Part shown: positions 17,147 to 25,040 of the stretch, piece by piece
Position numbering within the stretch: the first letter of the stretch is position 1
Layout: the number at the start of each line of letters is the position of its first letter
Source of the DNA: Pseudomonadota bacterium
GTDB lineage: Bacteria; Pseudomonadota; Alphaproteobacteria; Sphingomonadales; SMXR01
NCBI GenBank assembly: GCA_022574255.1
Contig: JACZSK010000023.1
Coordinates: 1-32,730 of the forward strand
Length of the DNA stretch: 32,730 bases
Direction of reading: 5' to 3'
The notes under the pieces: generated by a model
What the model was told of the DNA's origin: nothing
What the model saw: only the letters and a program-made list of their open reading frames with translations
The model's database searches: none
Position numbers and translations under genes: made by a program

Positions 17147-17439
17147 AGGTCACGGACTCATAAACAGGAAGAGGTGTGGTATGGTCCAAAATCGCCTAAA
17201 TCAAGGAGGGAAGGCACAGACAGGGCCGACCCCTTTCAAGGCTTCGCGACGCGGAGTTGGGCGATTTTGGCCCTATCGCCTCCCGCTACGATCTGGCGAC
17301 GCCGCCCTTTTCCCCGGAAAGTGCGTCTTCCTCGCGCAGAATGGCCCCGCATTTCCTTGCTCAGCATCCTGCTTTCCCCGTTCTGGCCGAGGCAAAATGG
17401 CGCGTGCCACAACCGTCCCTGCTTATGAGTTCGCGACCT
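17147..17439. mobile_element. Inverted-repeat element without transposase (MITE-like)
   Basis: A 293-bp segment bounded by 21-bp inverted termini, 17147-17167 and 17419-17439, that match at 18 of 21 positions (AGGTCACGGACTCATAAACAG against AGGTCGCGAACTCATAAGCAG). The similarity continues more loosely inward to about 40 bp. Inside, CCAAAATCGCC near 17190 and GGCGATTTTGG near 17263 form a second inverted pair. No frame looks like a transposase. The sequence fills the gap between surf1 and the M16 peptidase and ends one base before the peptidase start codon. I see no clear target duplication. Confidence 0.6.
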
Positions 17440-17440
17440 T

Positions 17441-18697
17441 ATGACGGTCAGAATATCAAAGCTTCCAAACGGAATTCGCGTGGTTTCCGACGAGATGCCG
17501 CAACTGGAAACGGCGTCGGTCGGGGTCTGGTTTGACGTCGGCGCCCGTCACGAAAGCGAAGAGCAGAACGGCGTTTCGCACCTTCTGGAGCATATGGCCT
17601 TCAAGGGCACCAAGAGGCGCACGGCGCGCGGTCTGGCAGAGGAAATCGAGGCGGTTGGCGGGCATCTGAACGCCTATACCACCCGCGATCACACCACATA
17701 TTATACCCGCGTCATGAAACAGGACGTTGGCCTTTCGGTCGATATCCTGGCCGATATTCTTCAGAACTCGTTGTTCGACGTTACCGATCTTCAGAGGGAA
17801 AAAGACGTGATCCTCCAGGAAATCGGCCAGGCAAATGACACGCCTGACGATATTGTCTTTGACATGCTGCAGGCTACCGCCTTTCCCGATCAGCCTCTTG
17901 GCCGGTCGATCCTGGGCACCGCGGAGCGGGTGAGAAATTTCGACAGGGACATTGTGAGCCACTATATGCGCGATCATTATCGCGGCGACGGCACCATACT
18001 GGCGGCTGCCGGGAATATATCCCACGATGCGCTGGTGGACATGACGGCGGATGCTTTTGCTTCTTTTGAGAAGGAATGCAACTACAGTTTCGAGGCGGCA
18101 AGTTACGGCGGCGGTGAAAGCCGGATGGCGCGCGACCTGGAACAGCTCCATATTACACTGGGTTTCCCGGGCCTTTCCTATGACGATCCTGACTATTACG
18201 CCCTGCAGGTCTTCAGCACGATTTGCGGCGGCGGTATGTCGTCGCGCCTTTTCCAGGAGGTGCGCGAAGAACGCGGCCTGGCTTATTCGGTATATTCCTT
18301 TTCGGCCTCGCATGATGATACGGGCCTGTTCGGCATATACGCCGGCACCAGCCCCGAGCTGGCCGGTAAACTGCTGCCAGTGGTGGCGGACCAGATGAAA
18401 GGGCTGGCCGAAAGCGTCGATGAAGCAGAGGTAGCCCGCGCCCGCGCCCGTTTGAAAGCCGGGCTTCTGATGTCACTGGAAAGCACCACATCGCGGATCG
18501 AGCAGCTTAGCCGGCAGATGCTGATTTTTGGCCGGCCAATTCCCACCGCCGAGCTGATCGAAAAAGTCGATGCCATAGACGCTGCCGCGGTAGAGCGGGT
18601 TACCCAGCGCATTCTCGGAGGCAAGCTGGCTATGGCTGCGGTCGGCCCGGTCCATTCCCTGCCGGAATTATCGAAGGTCGAGGCAATGTTTCGCTGA
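17441..18697 (+). CDS. M16 family zinc metallopeptidase (processing-peptidase-like)
   Basis: A 418-residue pitrilysin-type peptidase of the mitochondrial-processing-peptidase beta / PqqL-like group. The inverted zinc motif HxxEH is H47-L-L-E50-H51 and the third ligand E127 lies exactly 76 residues later in LQEIGQANDTPDD, so the active site looks complete. The C-terminal half has the GGGMSSRLFQEVREERGLAYSVYSF segment of the substrate-binding domain. The first codon, ATG 17441, lies one base after the inverted-repeat element and no clear ribosome-binding site precedes it, so initiation signals may come from the element. It converges on yqgE five bases past its stop. Confidence 0.94.
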   Translation: MTVRISKLPNGIRVVSDEMPQLETASVGVWFDVGARHESEEQNGVSHLLEHMAFKGTKRRTARGLAEEIEAVGGHLNAYTTRDHTTYYTRVMKQDVGLSVDILADILQNSLFDVTDLQREKDVILQEIGQANDTPDDIVFDMLQATAFPDQPLGRSILGTAERVRNFDRDIVSHYMRDHYRGDGTILAAAGNISHDALVDMTADAFASFEKECNYSFEAASYGGGESRMARDLEQLHITLGFPGLSYDDPDYYALQVFSTICGGGMSSRLFQEVREERGLAYSVYSFSASHDDTGLFGIYAGTSPELAGKLLPVVADQMKGLAESVDEAEVARARARLKAGLLMSLESTTSRIEQLSRQMLIFGRPIPTAELIEKVDAIDAAAVERVTQRILGGKLAMAAVGPVHSLPELSKVEAMFR

Positions 18698-18702
18698 GGA
18701 AT

Positions 18703-19266
18703 TCAGGCGTGGCCAGCCTCGGTGGATAGCATCGAAAGGTCGATCCCCAGCATGGCCATGGCGCGCGGCCATTTGTCCTCTATCTGGGTATTGAACATCA
18801 CCTCTTCGTCCGGTGGCGCGTTCAGCCAGGCGTTGGCCCGCATTTCATGCTCCAGTTGCCCGGTACCCCAACCGGCATAGCCCAGCGCCAGCAATTGGTG
18901 GGCAGGTCCCCGCCCCTCGGCCATGGCGCGCAGAATATCGACGGTGGCGGTGAGGGCAACGGTTTCACTGACAATCAGGGTCGAATCCTGAACATAATCC
19001 GCCGAGTGCAATACGAAGCCCCGGCCTGTTTCGACCGGGCCTCCCGCGTGGATGGGAATTTTCGCCACCGGTCCCGTCGTGTCGATGCCCAACTGGTCGA
19101 GCAATTGCTCGAAGCTCAAATCGTCGATGGGCCTGTTGATCACCAGACCCATGGCGCCTTCGCTGCTGTGCGAGCAGAGATAAATAACGCTGCGGTCAAA
19201 ACGGGGATCGCCCATGCCGGGCATCGCCAGCAAGAGCTTACCTTCGAGAAATCCGGAATTGGTCAA
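18703..19266 (-). CDS. YqgE/AlgH family protein
   Basis: A 187-residue protein of the UPF0301 (YqgE/AlgH) family, usual length about 185-200. Conserved stretches are GKLLLAMPGMGDPRFDRSVIYLCSH near the N-terminus, GAMGLVINRPI, GGPVETGRGFVLHS, and GYAGWGTGQLEHEMRANAWL near residues 130-150. AlgH was linked to alginate regulation in Pseudomonas, but a molecular function is not established. The start is set at TTG 19266 (LTNSGFLEG), with AAGG about 7 bases upstream. Longer in-frame starts would add about 40 residues with no family resemblance. Confidence 0.88.
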   Translation of the reverse strand: MTNSGFLEGKLLLAMPGMGDPRFDRSVIYLCSHSSEGAMGLVINRPIDDLSFEQLLDQLGIDTTGPVAKIPIHAGGPVETGRGFVLHSADYVQDSTLIVSETVALTATVDILRAMAEGRGPAHQLLALGYAGWGTGQLEHEMRANAWLNAPPDEEVMFNTQIEDKWPRAMAMLGIDLSMLSTEAGHA

Positions 19267-19421
19267 TTTGCACCTTGTCGAGCAATTAATAAGCAAAAGA
19301 TGGGCCTTTTTGCCGGCTGTGGCAAGAGGCCCGGGAATTGGGCGCCGGACCCACCAACGCGGTAACGGAACTTTTACCGGCGATGGGCTCAAGACTGGTC
19401 CCGTCCGGGCGGATTACGGGT

Positions 19422-19433
19422 TATAATGCCGCC
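19422..19433 (+). promoter_or_regulatory. TATAAT hexamer 12 bases before the start codon
   Basis: A perfect TATAAT lies at 19422-19427, six bases before ATG 19434. If it is the -10 of the gene, the transcript would begin at or within a base or two of the ATG, giving a leaderless mRNA. No consensus -35 is seen. No ribosome-binding site precedes the ATG, which fits the idea. Confidence 0.4.
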
Positions 19434-20315
19434 ATGACTTATTCCCGTGGCTTCATCGCAGCAGTTCAGGCTGGCTTGGCGGCTCTCATCGTGGGTCTGG
19501 CGGTTCCCGCGTCTGCGCAACAGGAGGGCGACTGGGTGGTCGCTGAGTTCGCGCGCAGCCGGCTGGTTGCCGATTATGTGAATTTGCCGCCCGAGGGGCC
19601 GGTTACGGTTTTCCTGGCTTGGGAAGTGATTATGCCACCGGGATGGAAAACCTATTGGCGTTCGCCCGGAGAGGCCGGCAAGCCGCCGGTTTTCGGCTGG
19701 GAGGGGTCGGTCAATCTGGCATCCGCCGAACCGCTGTTTCCGTTGCCGCAGCGATTCGAGCTGTTCGACGTCCAGAATCTGGGATATGCGGGGCGGCTTC
19801 TGCTGCCCATCCGCATAGCGCCCGCAATCCCCGGCGCGCCGATCAGCGTCAAGGCGACTGTCGACTTCCTGATCTGCAAGGATATCTGCGTGCCCATGCA
19901 GGCGGCATACGCACTGGATCTGCCGGTTGCGGTGGCTGCGGAAATTAAAAGTTCCTCGGCCGACGATATTCACGCCGCACTGCTGCGTGTTCCCCGGTCA
20001 CCCTCGATAAGCGCCAATGGTCTGGTGGTGCGGGGCGCCAGGGTTTTTGGTCCACCGGGCAACCAGCGACTGACCATCGACGTTGAGGGCCCGGAATTGA
20101 TGAGCGCCGCGGATGTTTTCGTCGAGGCCGGGCAGGGAGTGATGTTTGACGCGCCGCGCCGTGCTTTGACTGGCGACGGCACCAGGGCGCAGCTGACATT
20201 TTCCGCGGGCGACTACAGCGGCGATCTGGACCTGCGCGGGCGGACTCTTACGCTGACCCTGACCGACGGCATGGGCAGAGCCATCGAAACGACCTTCACT
20301 CTGGTTTCCCCATAA
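19434..20315 (+). CDS. Exported DsbD N-terminal-domain protein
   Basis: A 293-residue periplasmic protein. A signal peptide ends at about residue 28 (VPASA, then QQEGDW). The rest matches the DsbD/ScsB alpha-domain type: a WEVIMPPGWKTYWRSPGEAG segment near residues 63-82, NLGYAGRLLLPI, and a cysteine pair C148-x3-C152 in FLICKDICVP. In full-length DsbD this domain passes electrons from the membrane part to periplasmic partners. Here the membrane and thioredoxin domains are missing, so a separate electron donor would be needed. A peroxiredoxin gene follows 70 bases later. ATG 19434 is chosen because it gives a proper signal peptide. Confidence 0.82.
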   Translation: MTYSRGFIAAVQAGLAALIVGLAVPASAQQEGDWVVAEFARSRLVADYVNLPPEGPVTVFLAWEVIMPPGWKTYWRSPGEAGKPPVFGWEGSVNLASAEPLFPLPQRFELFDVQNLGYAGRLLLPIRIAPAIPGAPISVKATVDFLICKDICVPMQAAYALDLPVAVAAEIKSSSADDIHAALLRVPRSPSISANGLVVRGARVFGPPGNQRLTIDVEGPELMSAADVFVEAGQGVMFDAPRRALTGDGTRAQLTFSAGDYSGDLDLRGRTLTLTLTDGMGRAIETTFTLVSP

Positions 20316-20327
20316 CCGTACTCGGCG

Positions 20328-20355
20328 TTGCCTTTCGTCCTGATTCCGCTATCTT
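20328..20355 (+). promoter_or_regulatory. Putative sigma-70 promoter of the peroxiredoxin gene
   Basis: TTGCCT at 20328-20333 and TATCTT at 20350-20355 are spaced by 16 bases, just after the stop of the DsbD-N gene and about 30 bases before the next start. The match is moderate. Confidence 0.4.
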
Positions 20356-20385
20356 CTGTCAGTAGAGGCAAACAGGGAGCAGGAA

Positions 20386-20868
20386 ATGACTATTGGTGTA
20401 GGCGACAAAATTCCGTCCGCGACTCTGATGCGAATGGGTGAGGCTGGCCCCGAGCCGGTATCAACCGACGAATTATTTGCCGACAAGCGCGTGGTTTTGT
20501 TTTCTGTTCCCGGCGCCTTTACGCCAACATGCTCGGCACAGCACCTGCCCGGATTCGTCACTCAGGCTGACGAAATATTGGCCAAGGGCGCGGACGTCGT
20601 CGTCTGTATCGCGGTCAACGATGTTTTTGTCATGGATGCCTGGGGCAAGGCCCATGATGCCGGGGACAAGGTGATGATGCTGGCCGATGGCAATGGGGAA
20701 TTTTCGGCAGCCCTGGGTCTGTCGATGGATGCTTCCGCCTTTGGAATGGGAACCCGGGGACAGAGATTTGCTCTCATAGCGGAAGGTGGCATCGTCACTA
20801 TCCTCAATGTTGAGGCGCCCGGTGCCTTCGATGTGTCCAGCGCCGAGCATGTGCTGACCCAGCTTTAA
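20386..20868 (+). CDS. Peroxiredoxin (Prx5-like)
   Basis: A thiol peroxidase that reduces hydrogen peroxide and alkyl hydroperoxides. The 160-residue protein has the Prx5-type active site PGAFTPTCSAQHLPGF, with the peroxidatic cysteine at residue 49. A second Cys, C74 in VVVCIAVND, is common to this subgroup, and whether it resolves the disulfide is not certain. No glutaredoxin domain is fused, although GshA in the window shows the cell makes glutathione. AGGGAGCAGGAA before ATG 20386 is a strong ribosome-binding site. Confidence 0.94.
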   Translation: MTIGVGDKIPSATLMRMGEAGPEPVSTDELFADKRVVLFSVPGAFTPTCSAQHLPGFVTQADEILAKGADVVVCIAVNDVFVMDAWGKAHDAGDKVMMLADGNGEFSAALGLSMDASAFGMGTRGQRFALIAEGGIVTILNVEAPGAFDVSSAEHVLTQL

Positions 20869-20973
20869 GCACTTGTTCCTGAATGATTAATTGTGGCGCG
20901 CTGCCGGTTTCTTTGGTTGGGAAGCGTTGGGTTTCGCTTGAAATCGGACGAATCCGGCCCAACTATTGGTTGC

Positions 20974-20979
20974 TATAAT
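20974..20979 (+). promoter_or_regulatory. Extended -10 promoter of the SPFH/NfeD pair
   Basis: TGCTATAAT at 20971-20979 is a perfect extended -10 element 22 bases before ATG 21002. The -35 region is poor, as is common with extended -10 promoters. GAGGGG at about 20990 is the ribosome-binding site. Confidence 0.55.
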
Positions 20980-21001
20980 TTCAATTACAGAGGGGTAACT
21001 C

Positions 21002-21994
21002 ATGGCTGATATTGGATCTTGGCTGGCCGTAGGGCTGGTCTTGTTTGCTATTTTGTACCTTTTTCTGGCAATCAAGATTGTGCGCCAGGGTTACGAATAT
21101 ACCGTCGAGCATTTCGGCAGATTCACGCGGATTCTCAAGCCGGGCTTTCACATGGTTTGGCCGATATTCCAGGTCGTCGGCGCCAGGGTGAACCTGAAAG
21201 AGCAGGTCCTGGATATCCCCTCGCAAGAGGTGATCACCAAGGACAATGCCATGGTCCGCGTCGACGGCGTGGTCTTTTTTCAGGTGCTGGATGCGGCCAA
21301 GGCGGCCTACGAGGTCAACAACATGATCCTCGCCATCCTGAACCTGACCACGACCAACTTGAGGACCGTGATGGGCTCGATGGATATGGATGAATTGCTT
21401 TCCGAGCGCGATTCGATTAACGCGCGGCTGTTGTCCGTGATTGATGAAGCCACCAATCCCTGGGGCATCAAGATCACCCGGGTGGAAGTGAAAGACATTG
21501 AGCCGCCGCAGGATATTGTCAGCGCCATGGCCCGCCAAATGAAGGCCGAGCGTGAAAAACGCGCCAACATTCTGGATGCCGAAGGATACCGTCAGGCGGA
21601 AATCCTGAAGGCCGAAGGCCAGAAGAAAGCCATTATTCTGGAGGCCGAAGGCCGCCGCGAGGCCGCCTTCCGCGATGCCGAGGCGCGCGAACGCGAGGCT
21701 GAGGCCGAAGCCAAGGCCACCGAAATGGTTTCCAAAGCTATCGCCAAGGACGGCAAGCAGGCCATCAATTACTTTATTGCCCAGAGGTATGTGGACATGA
21801 TGGGCCAGTTCGCCAATTCGCCGAATGAGAAACTGGTATTCATGCCGCTCGAGGCGTCCAGCGTTATCGGCGCTATCGGCGGAATTTCTGAATTGCTGCG
21901 GGATATTGCGCCAGGCGGTCGCGACAAGCAGCGCACATCGAGCCCCGGAACGGGCCGGCCCGGCGTTCCCGACAGCCATGACGGGGGCCAGTAA
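21002..21994 (+). CDS. SPFH/band 7 membrane protein (QmcA/stomatin-like)
   Basis: A 330-residue stomatin-like protein with one N-terminal membrane anchor (about residues 7-27). The SPFH domain starts at VRQGYEYTVEHFGRFTRILKPGFHMVWPIF. A long charged coiled coil of repeating EAEGRREAAFRDAEAREREAEAEAKA type follows around residues 180-240, then a polar tail ending in PGTGRPGVPDSHDGGQ. Such proteins form ring-like membrane microdomains, and many partner with an NfeD protein encoded next to them. Here nfeD starts within the stop codon (TAATG overlap), which supports a complex. The precise client is not known. Confidence 0.93.
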   Translation: MADIGSWLAVGLVLFAILYLFLAIKIVRQGYEYTVEHFGRFTRILKPGFHMVWPIFQVVGARVNLKEQVLDIPSQEVITKDNAMVRVDGVVFFQVLDAAKAAYEVNNMILAILNLTTTNLRTVMGSMDMDELLSERDSINARLLSVIDEATNPWGIKITRVEVKDIEPPQDIVSAMARQMKAEREKRANILDAEGYRQAEILKAEGQKKAIILEAEGRREAAFRDAEAREREAEAEAKATEMVSKAIAKDGKQAINYFIAQRYVDMMGQFANSPNEKLVFMPLEASSVIGAIGGISELLRDIAPGGRDKQRTSSPGTGRPGVPDSHDGGQ

Positions 21995-22464
21995 TGGCTG
22001 ACATTCTGGTCGAATTTTGGGCCAACCAATGGGCCTGGTTCCTGATCGCCGTTGTGTTGCTTGGGCTGGAGCTGGTGGTAACGGGTGTGGTGTTTGTCTG
22101 GCTGGCGGTGGCGGCGGTTGTTGTGGGTATCGTTCGCCTGGTTTTCCCCGAAATCTCATGGGAGATGCAGTTCGTCCTTTTCGCGGTCCTGTCCTTTGTC
22201 TCTGTTTACCTCGGAAAACGCCTTGTCGCCCGCCATCCGGTTGAAAGCGAAGACGAAACACTGAACCGGCGCGGCGAGCGGCATATCGGGCGAACCTATG
22301 TGGTCGCCGATGCCATAAGCGGCGGCAGCGGCCGGGTAAAAGTGGGCGACGGCGTGTGGGCCGCGGAGGGTCCGGATGCCGATGCCGGCAGCCGCGTTAA
22401 AGTCATCGCGGTGGAAGGCACAATTCTGAAGGTCGAGCCCGACGGAGGCGGCGGCGAGGATTAG
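21994..22464 (+). CDS. NfeD family protein
   Basis: A 156-residue partner of the SPFH protein. Transmembrane helices cover about residues 13-50 and 55-73 (with the FLIAVVLLGLELVVTGVVFVWLAVAAVVVG stretch in the first). A C-terminal OB-fold beta domain carries GRTYVVADAISGGSGRVKVGDGVWAAEGPDADAGSRVKV. This is the short NfeD form without the serine-protease domain. It overlaps the preceding gene by one base, so translation is coupled. It converges on rnhA with a 16-bp gap that contains a small direct repeat. Confidence 0.92.
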   Translation: MADILVEFWANQWAWFLIAVVLLGLELVVTGVVFVWLAVAAVVVGIVRLVFPEISWEMQFVLFAVLSFVSVYLGKRLVARHPVESEDETLNRRGERHIGRTYVVADAISGGSGRVKVGDGVWAAEGPDADAGSRVKVIAVEGTILKVEPDGGGGED

Positions 22465-22467
22465 GGC

Positions 22468-22494
22468 TTAAAAATCGCCCTTAAAAATCGCCCT
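22468..22494. repeat. 13-nt direct repeat between nfeD and rnhA
   Basis: TTAAAAATCGCCC occurs twice in tandem across the convergent junction. One copy covers the end of rnhA (its GDF-stop codons) and the other lies just past the stop. This looks like a local duplication of the 3' end of rnhA. Confidence 0.7.
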
Positions 22495-22939
22495 TATAAA
22501 TTGTCATGCCCTGGCGCGCCAGTTCGTCGGCGCGCTCGTTTTCCGGATGCCCGGCATGTCCCTTGACCCAGGCCCACTCCACATCATGGCGTTGCATCGC
22601 GTCTTCAAGGGTGCGCCACAGGTCGACATTCTTGACCGGTTTTTTCGAGGCTGTCTTCCAGCCGTTGCGCCGCCAATTGTGGATCCAGGTTGTGATGCCA
22701 TCTTTCAGGTAGCTGCTGTCGGTGGTCAGGCGCACCTTGCAAGGACGTTTCAGTGCGTTCAGCGCCTCAATGGCGGCCATCATTTCCATACGATTATTGG
22801 TGGTCTCGAATTCGCCGCCCGATAATTCCTTCTCGGTGCCGTTAAACAGCAGCAAGGCTCCCCAGCCGCCCGGCCCGGGGTTGCCCGAACAGGCGCCGTC
22901 GGTGTAAATCTCGACCTTATCTGCTGCTTGTTTTGACAT
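22481..22939 (-). CDS. rnhA: Ribonuclease HI
   Basis: RNase HI cuts the RNA strand of RNA-DNA hybrids. The 152-residue protein has the complete acidic active site: Asp in [18 protein letters not shown], Glu in [13 protein letters not shown], Asp in [11 protein letters not shown], and Asp in [12 protein letters not shown]. The basic handle [16 protein letters not shown] is present, as in the Escherichia coli type. ATG 22939 follows ispH after 36 bases, so the two may be cotranscribed. Confidence 0.97.
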   Translation of the reverse strand: MSKQAADKVEIYTDGACSGNPGPGGWGALLLFNGTEKELSGGEFETTNNRMEMMAAIEALNALKRPCKVRLTTDSSYLKDGITTWIHNWRRNGWKTASKKPVKNVDLWRTLEDAMQRHDVEWAWVKGHAGHPENERADELARQGMTIYKGDF

Positions 22940-22975
22940 ATAATCGTTTGGTCCAGACTGGCGGTTGCGAGCGCC

Positions 22976-23926
22976 CTAGCCCGCCTCTTTCAACAGCGAG
23001 AGAGGAAGTTTGAATTTTACATTTTCCTCGCTCGTGGTGACATATTCCATGGTTATGTCGTAACGATCCCGCAAGGCCTCCAACAGTTCCTCGACAAGAA
23101 CTTCGGGGGCTGACGCCCCGGCGGTAATGCCAACCGTTTCCGCACCCTCCAGCCACTCCCAGTCTACTTCGGTCGCTCTTTGCAGTAATCTGCCGGGACA
23201 GCCGTTGCGTTCCGATACCTCCACCAGACGCAGGGAATTGGATGAATTCGGCGCACCGATCACCAGCATTCTATCGCAGCGCCTGGCGATGGCCTTGACC
23301 GCTTCCTGGCGATTGGTCGTGGCGTAACAGATATCCTCTTTTTTGGGTCCGCTGACTTGTGGAAATTTCTGCTTCAGGGCGGTGACGATTTCCGAAGTGT
23401 CATCAACCGAAAGCGTGGTCTGGGTAATGAAGGCCAGCGGCTGATTTTCATCAAAGTCCAGGCTGGCAACGTCAATTGCCGATTCTACCAGGGTTATGGA
23501 ACCCTCCGGTAACTGGCCCAGGGTGCCGATCACCTCGGGGTGCCCCTGATGGCCAATCATGATGATATGCCTGCCCATCTTGTGGTGCCGCTCGGCTTCG
23601 CGGTGAACCTTGTTCACCAGCGGGCATGTGGCGTCCACATAAAACATGTTGCGCCGCTCCGCCTCCGCCGGAATCGACTTCGGCACGCCATGGGCGGAGA
23701 AAACCACCGGAATATTTTCAGGAACTTCGTCCAGGTCATCGACAAAAACCGCGCCCTTGGCCTCCAACCCCTCCACCACAAAGCGGTTATGGACGATTTC
23801 GTGGCGGACATAGACCGGACGGCCGAATTTCTCCAGCGCCACCTCGACAATCTCGATGGCACGCTGGACGCCGGCGCAAAATCCACGCGGATTCGCGATG
23901 ATGATTTTCAGCGATGGTTTGGCCAT
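22976..23926 (-). CDS. ispH: 4-hydroxy-3-methylbut-2-enyl diphosphate reductase
   Basis: IspH (LytB) carries out the last step of the MEP pathway, reducing HMBPP to IPP and DMAPP with a 4Fe-4S cluster. The 316-residue length is typical. The three cluster cysteines are C17 in [15 protein letters not shown]101 in [11 protein letters not shown], and C200 in [14 protein letters not shown]; the catalytic Glu lies in the segment with the TTNRQ motif downstream of HGVPKS. ATG 23926 is preceded by AAAAGGAA. It supplies isoprenoid precursors for the ubiquinone and heme O genes also in this window. Confidence 0.97.
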   Translation of the reverse strand: MAKPSLKIIIANPRGFCAGVQRAIEIVEVALEKFGRPVYVRHEIVHNRFVVEGLEAKGAVFVDDLDEVPENIPVVFSAHGVPKSIPAEAERRNMFYVDATCPLVNKVHREAERHHKMGRHIIMIGHQGHPEVIGTLGQLPEGSITLVESAIDVASLDFDENQPLAFITQTTLSVDDTSEIVTALKQKFPQVSGPKKEDICYATTNRQEAVKAIARRCDRMLVIGAPNSSNSLRLVEVSERNGCPGRLLQRATEVDWEWLEGAETVGITAGASAPEVLVEELLEALRDRYDITMEYVTTSEENVKFKLPLSLLKEAG

Positions 23927-23953
23927 GGCCGATTCCTTTTCTGCCCCTCCCGC

Positions 23954-23984
23954 ATTATATAGACGGGCGTCCCGTGGTGGGCAA
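23954..23984 (-). promoter_or_regulatory. Putative sigma-70 promoter of ispH
   Basis: On the minus strand TTGCCC (23984-23979) and a perfect TATAAT (23959-23954) are separated by 19 bases, longer than ideal. The -10 lies about 28 bases before the ispH start. Confidence 0.45.
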
Positions 23985-24037
23985 ATCCATTCTCAGCCGG
24001 CGGCCCCCACAGGGCGGTGGGCGCTGTTGACTGGCGC

Positions 24038-24066
24038 TTGTGCATGGCACGCGCCTTGCCTATTAT
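24038..24066 (+). promoter_or_regulatory. Putative promoter of the CDGSH gene
   Basis: TTGTGC at 24038-24043 and TATTAT at 24061-24066 are spaced by 17 bases, about 45 bases before the CDGSH start. The -35 matches at only four of six positions. Confidence 0.4.
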
Positions 24067-24111
24067 GCAGCCGCGATTCAATGCGGGTCGCTGATTTACC
24101 GGAGTTTGACC

Positions 24112-24351
24112 ATGGACGGTGCGAAAGTTGCCCAGGAAACACCCTGCATTGAAAAGGTGGAGGCGGGTAAAACATATTGGTGGTGTGCCTGCGGACGCTC
24201 CGCCAAGCAGCCCTATTGCGATGGCAGCCACAAGGGAACGGAGTTTGAACCGATTGAGTTCAAGGCGACTGAATCAAAGAACATATTTTTCTGTGGCTGC
24301 AAGCAGACAAAGAAGGCGCCGCTCTGTGACGGCAGCCATAACCGCCTGTGA
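24112..24351 (+). CDS. Double CDGSH iron-sulfur protein
   Basis: A 79-residue protein with two CDGSH-type 2Fe-2S sites. The first is CACGRSAKQPYCDGSHKG (residues about 25-42) and the second is CGCKQTKKAPLCDGSHN (about 61-77). In this family each site binds the cluster through three Cys and one His, and both sets are complete. Bacterial tandem-CDGSH proteins are small electron-transfer or cluster-transfer proteins with poorly known partners. ATG 24112 is chosen because GGAG lies about 8 bases upstream; the frame is open further up without family resemblance. Its stop codon overlaps a possible GTG start of the next gene. Confidence 0.93.
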   Translation: MDGAKVAQETPCIEKVEAGKTYWWCACGRSAKQPYCDGSHKGTEFEPIEFKATESKNIFFCGCKQTKKAPLCDGSHNRL

Positions 24352-24356
24352 GAATC

Positions 24357-24908
24357 ATGAATTTTCAGCTTAAGTCGAAATCGCGGTATTTGAGCGGCCG
24401 CGCGGTGCGGAATGCCGCGCTCCTGTTGCTGGCGTTTACCACGGCGTCCTGCCAGAAAAACCCGTTTCAGGTTACAGAGTCTAATTGTCCCGCAGTTTCC
24501 GTGGTCTCGAACCTGGGCAGTTTCACGCGTTTCAATGGTGCCGGCAGGAATACAGAGGATGTGGCGTTTAACGCGACGATCACGGGAGTCGTCGTGGACT
24601 GCACCCAGGGCGACGAAATCGATATGGAGGTGACGTTTGCCATCGTTGCCCGGCGCGGGTCTGCAATGAGCGAAGACAGCGCCATTTTGCCCTATTTTCT
24701 CATCCTGATGCGCGACAACCACCTGATTACCGTGAAGAAAATATATGAAACCACGATTCGTTTCAAAGCCGGTTCAGACCGCGCCGCGGTCAGGGAAACG
24801 GTTATCCAGCGCTTTGAGAGTTCCGACCCCGCAAGACGCTACGATTACGAGCTGCTGATCGGCTTCCAGCTTACACCGGACGAAGTGATTTATAACGCCT
24901 TGCGCTGA
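24357..24908 (+). CDS. Conserved lipoprotein of unknown function
   Basis: A 183-residue product from ATG 24357. After a basic N-terminus (KSKSRYLSGR) there is a hydrophobic stretch and a lipobox-like TASC (residue about 32), so it is probably a lipoprotein. The rest is a beta-rich domain with CPAVSVVSNLGSFTRF, AFNATITGVVVDC, AILPYFLILMRD and the C-terminal YELLIGFQLTPDEV. I have seen similar alphaproteobacterial lipoproteins with a CPxVxxLxxxxxxTxF start and no assigned function. GTG 24348, overlapping the stop of the CDGSH gene, is the alternative start and would couple translation. It precedes the glycine-cleavage regulatory region. Confidence 0.75.
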   Translation: MNFQLKSKSRYLSGRAVRNAALLLLAFTTASCQKNPFQVTESNCPAVSVVSNLGSFTRFNGAGRNTEDVAFNATITGVVVDCTQGDEIDMEVTFAIVARRGSAMSEDSAILPYFLILMRDNHLITVKKIYETTIRFKAGSDRAAVRETVIQRFESSDPARRYDYELLIGFQLTPDEVIYNALR

Positions 24909-24957
24909 TCGCCAGCCCTTTTCCCGCCCAGACACCGCTCCGGCCCGGTTCTGGCGG

Positions 24958-24987
24958 TTGACAGGGATACCCCTCGCCAGCTATCAC
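24958..24987 (+). promoter_or_regulatory. Sigma-70 promoter of the gcv operon
   Basis: A perfect TTGACA at 24958-24963 and TATCAC at 24982-24987 are spaced by 18 bases. They lie about 55 bases before the start of the glycine riboswitch, so the RNA would begin near 24994. Confidence 0.6.
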
Positions 24988-25040
24988 GGCTCATCCGCTT
25001 TGACCGGCGGTCATCGGGCAGGGATTTCCCTGCTTCCCTT

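Noticed and set aside
17130-17444. Frames of about 100 codons between surf1 and the M16 peptidase
   Set aside because: They span the inverted-repeat element end to end, with no plausible family or ribosome-binding site, and several frames are equally open.
20981-22261. Open minus-strand frame of 426 codons over the SPFH/NfeD genes
   Set aside because: The plus strand carries two clear overlapping genes with promoter and ribosome-binding site; the antisense product is His/Gly/Pro-rich and resembles nothing.
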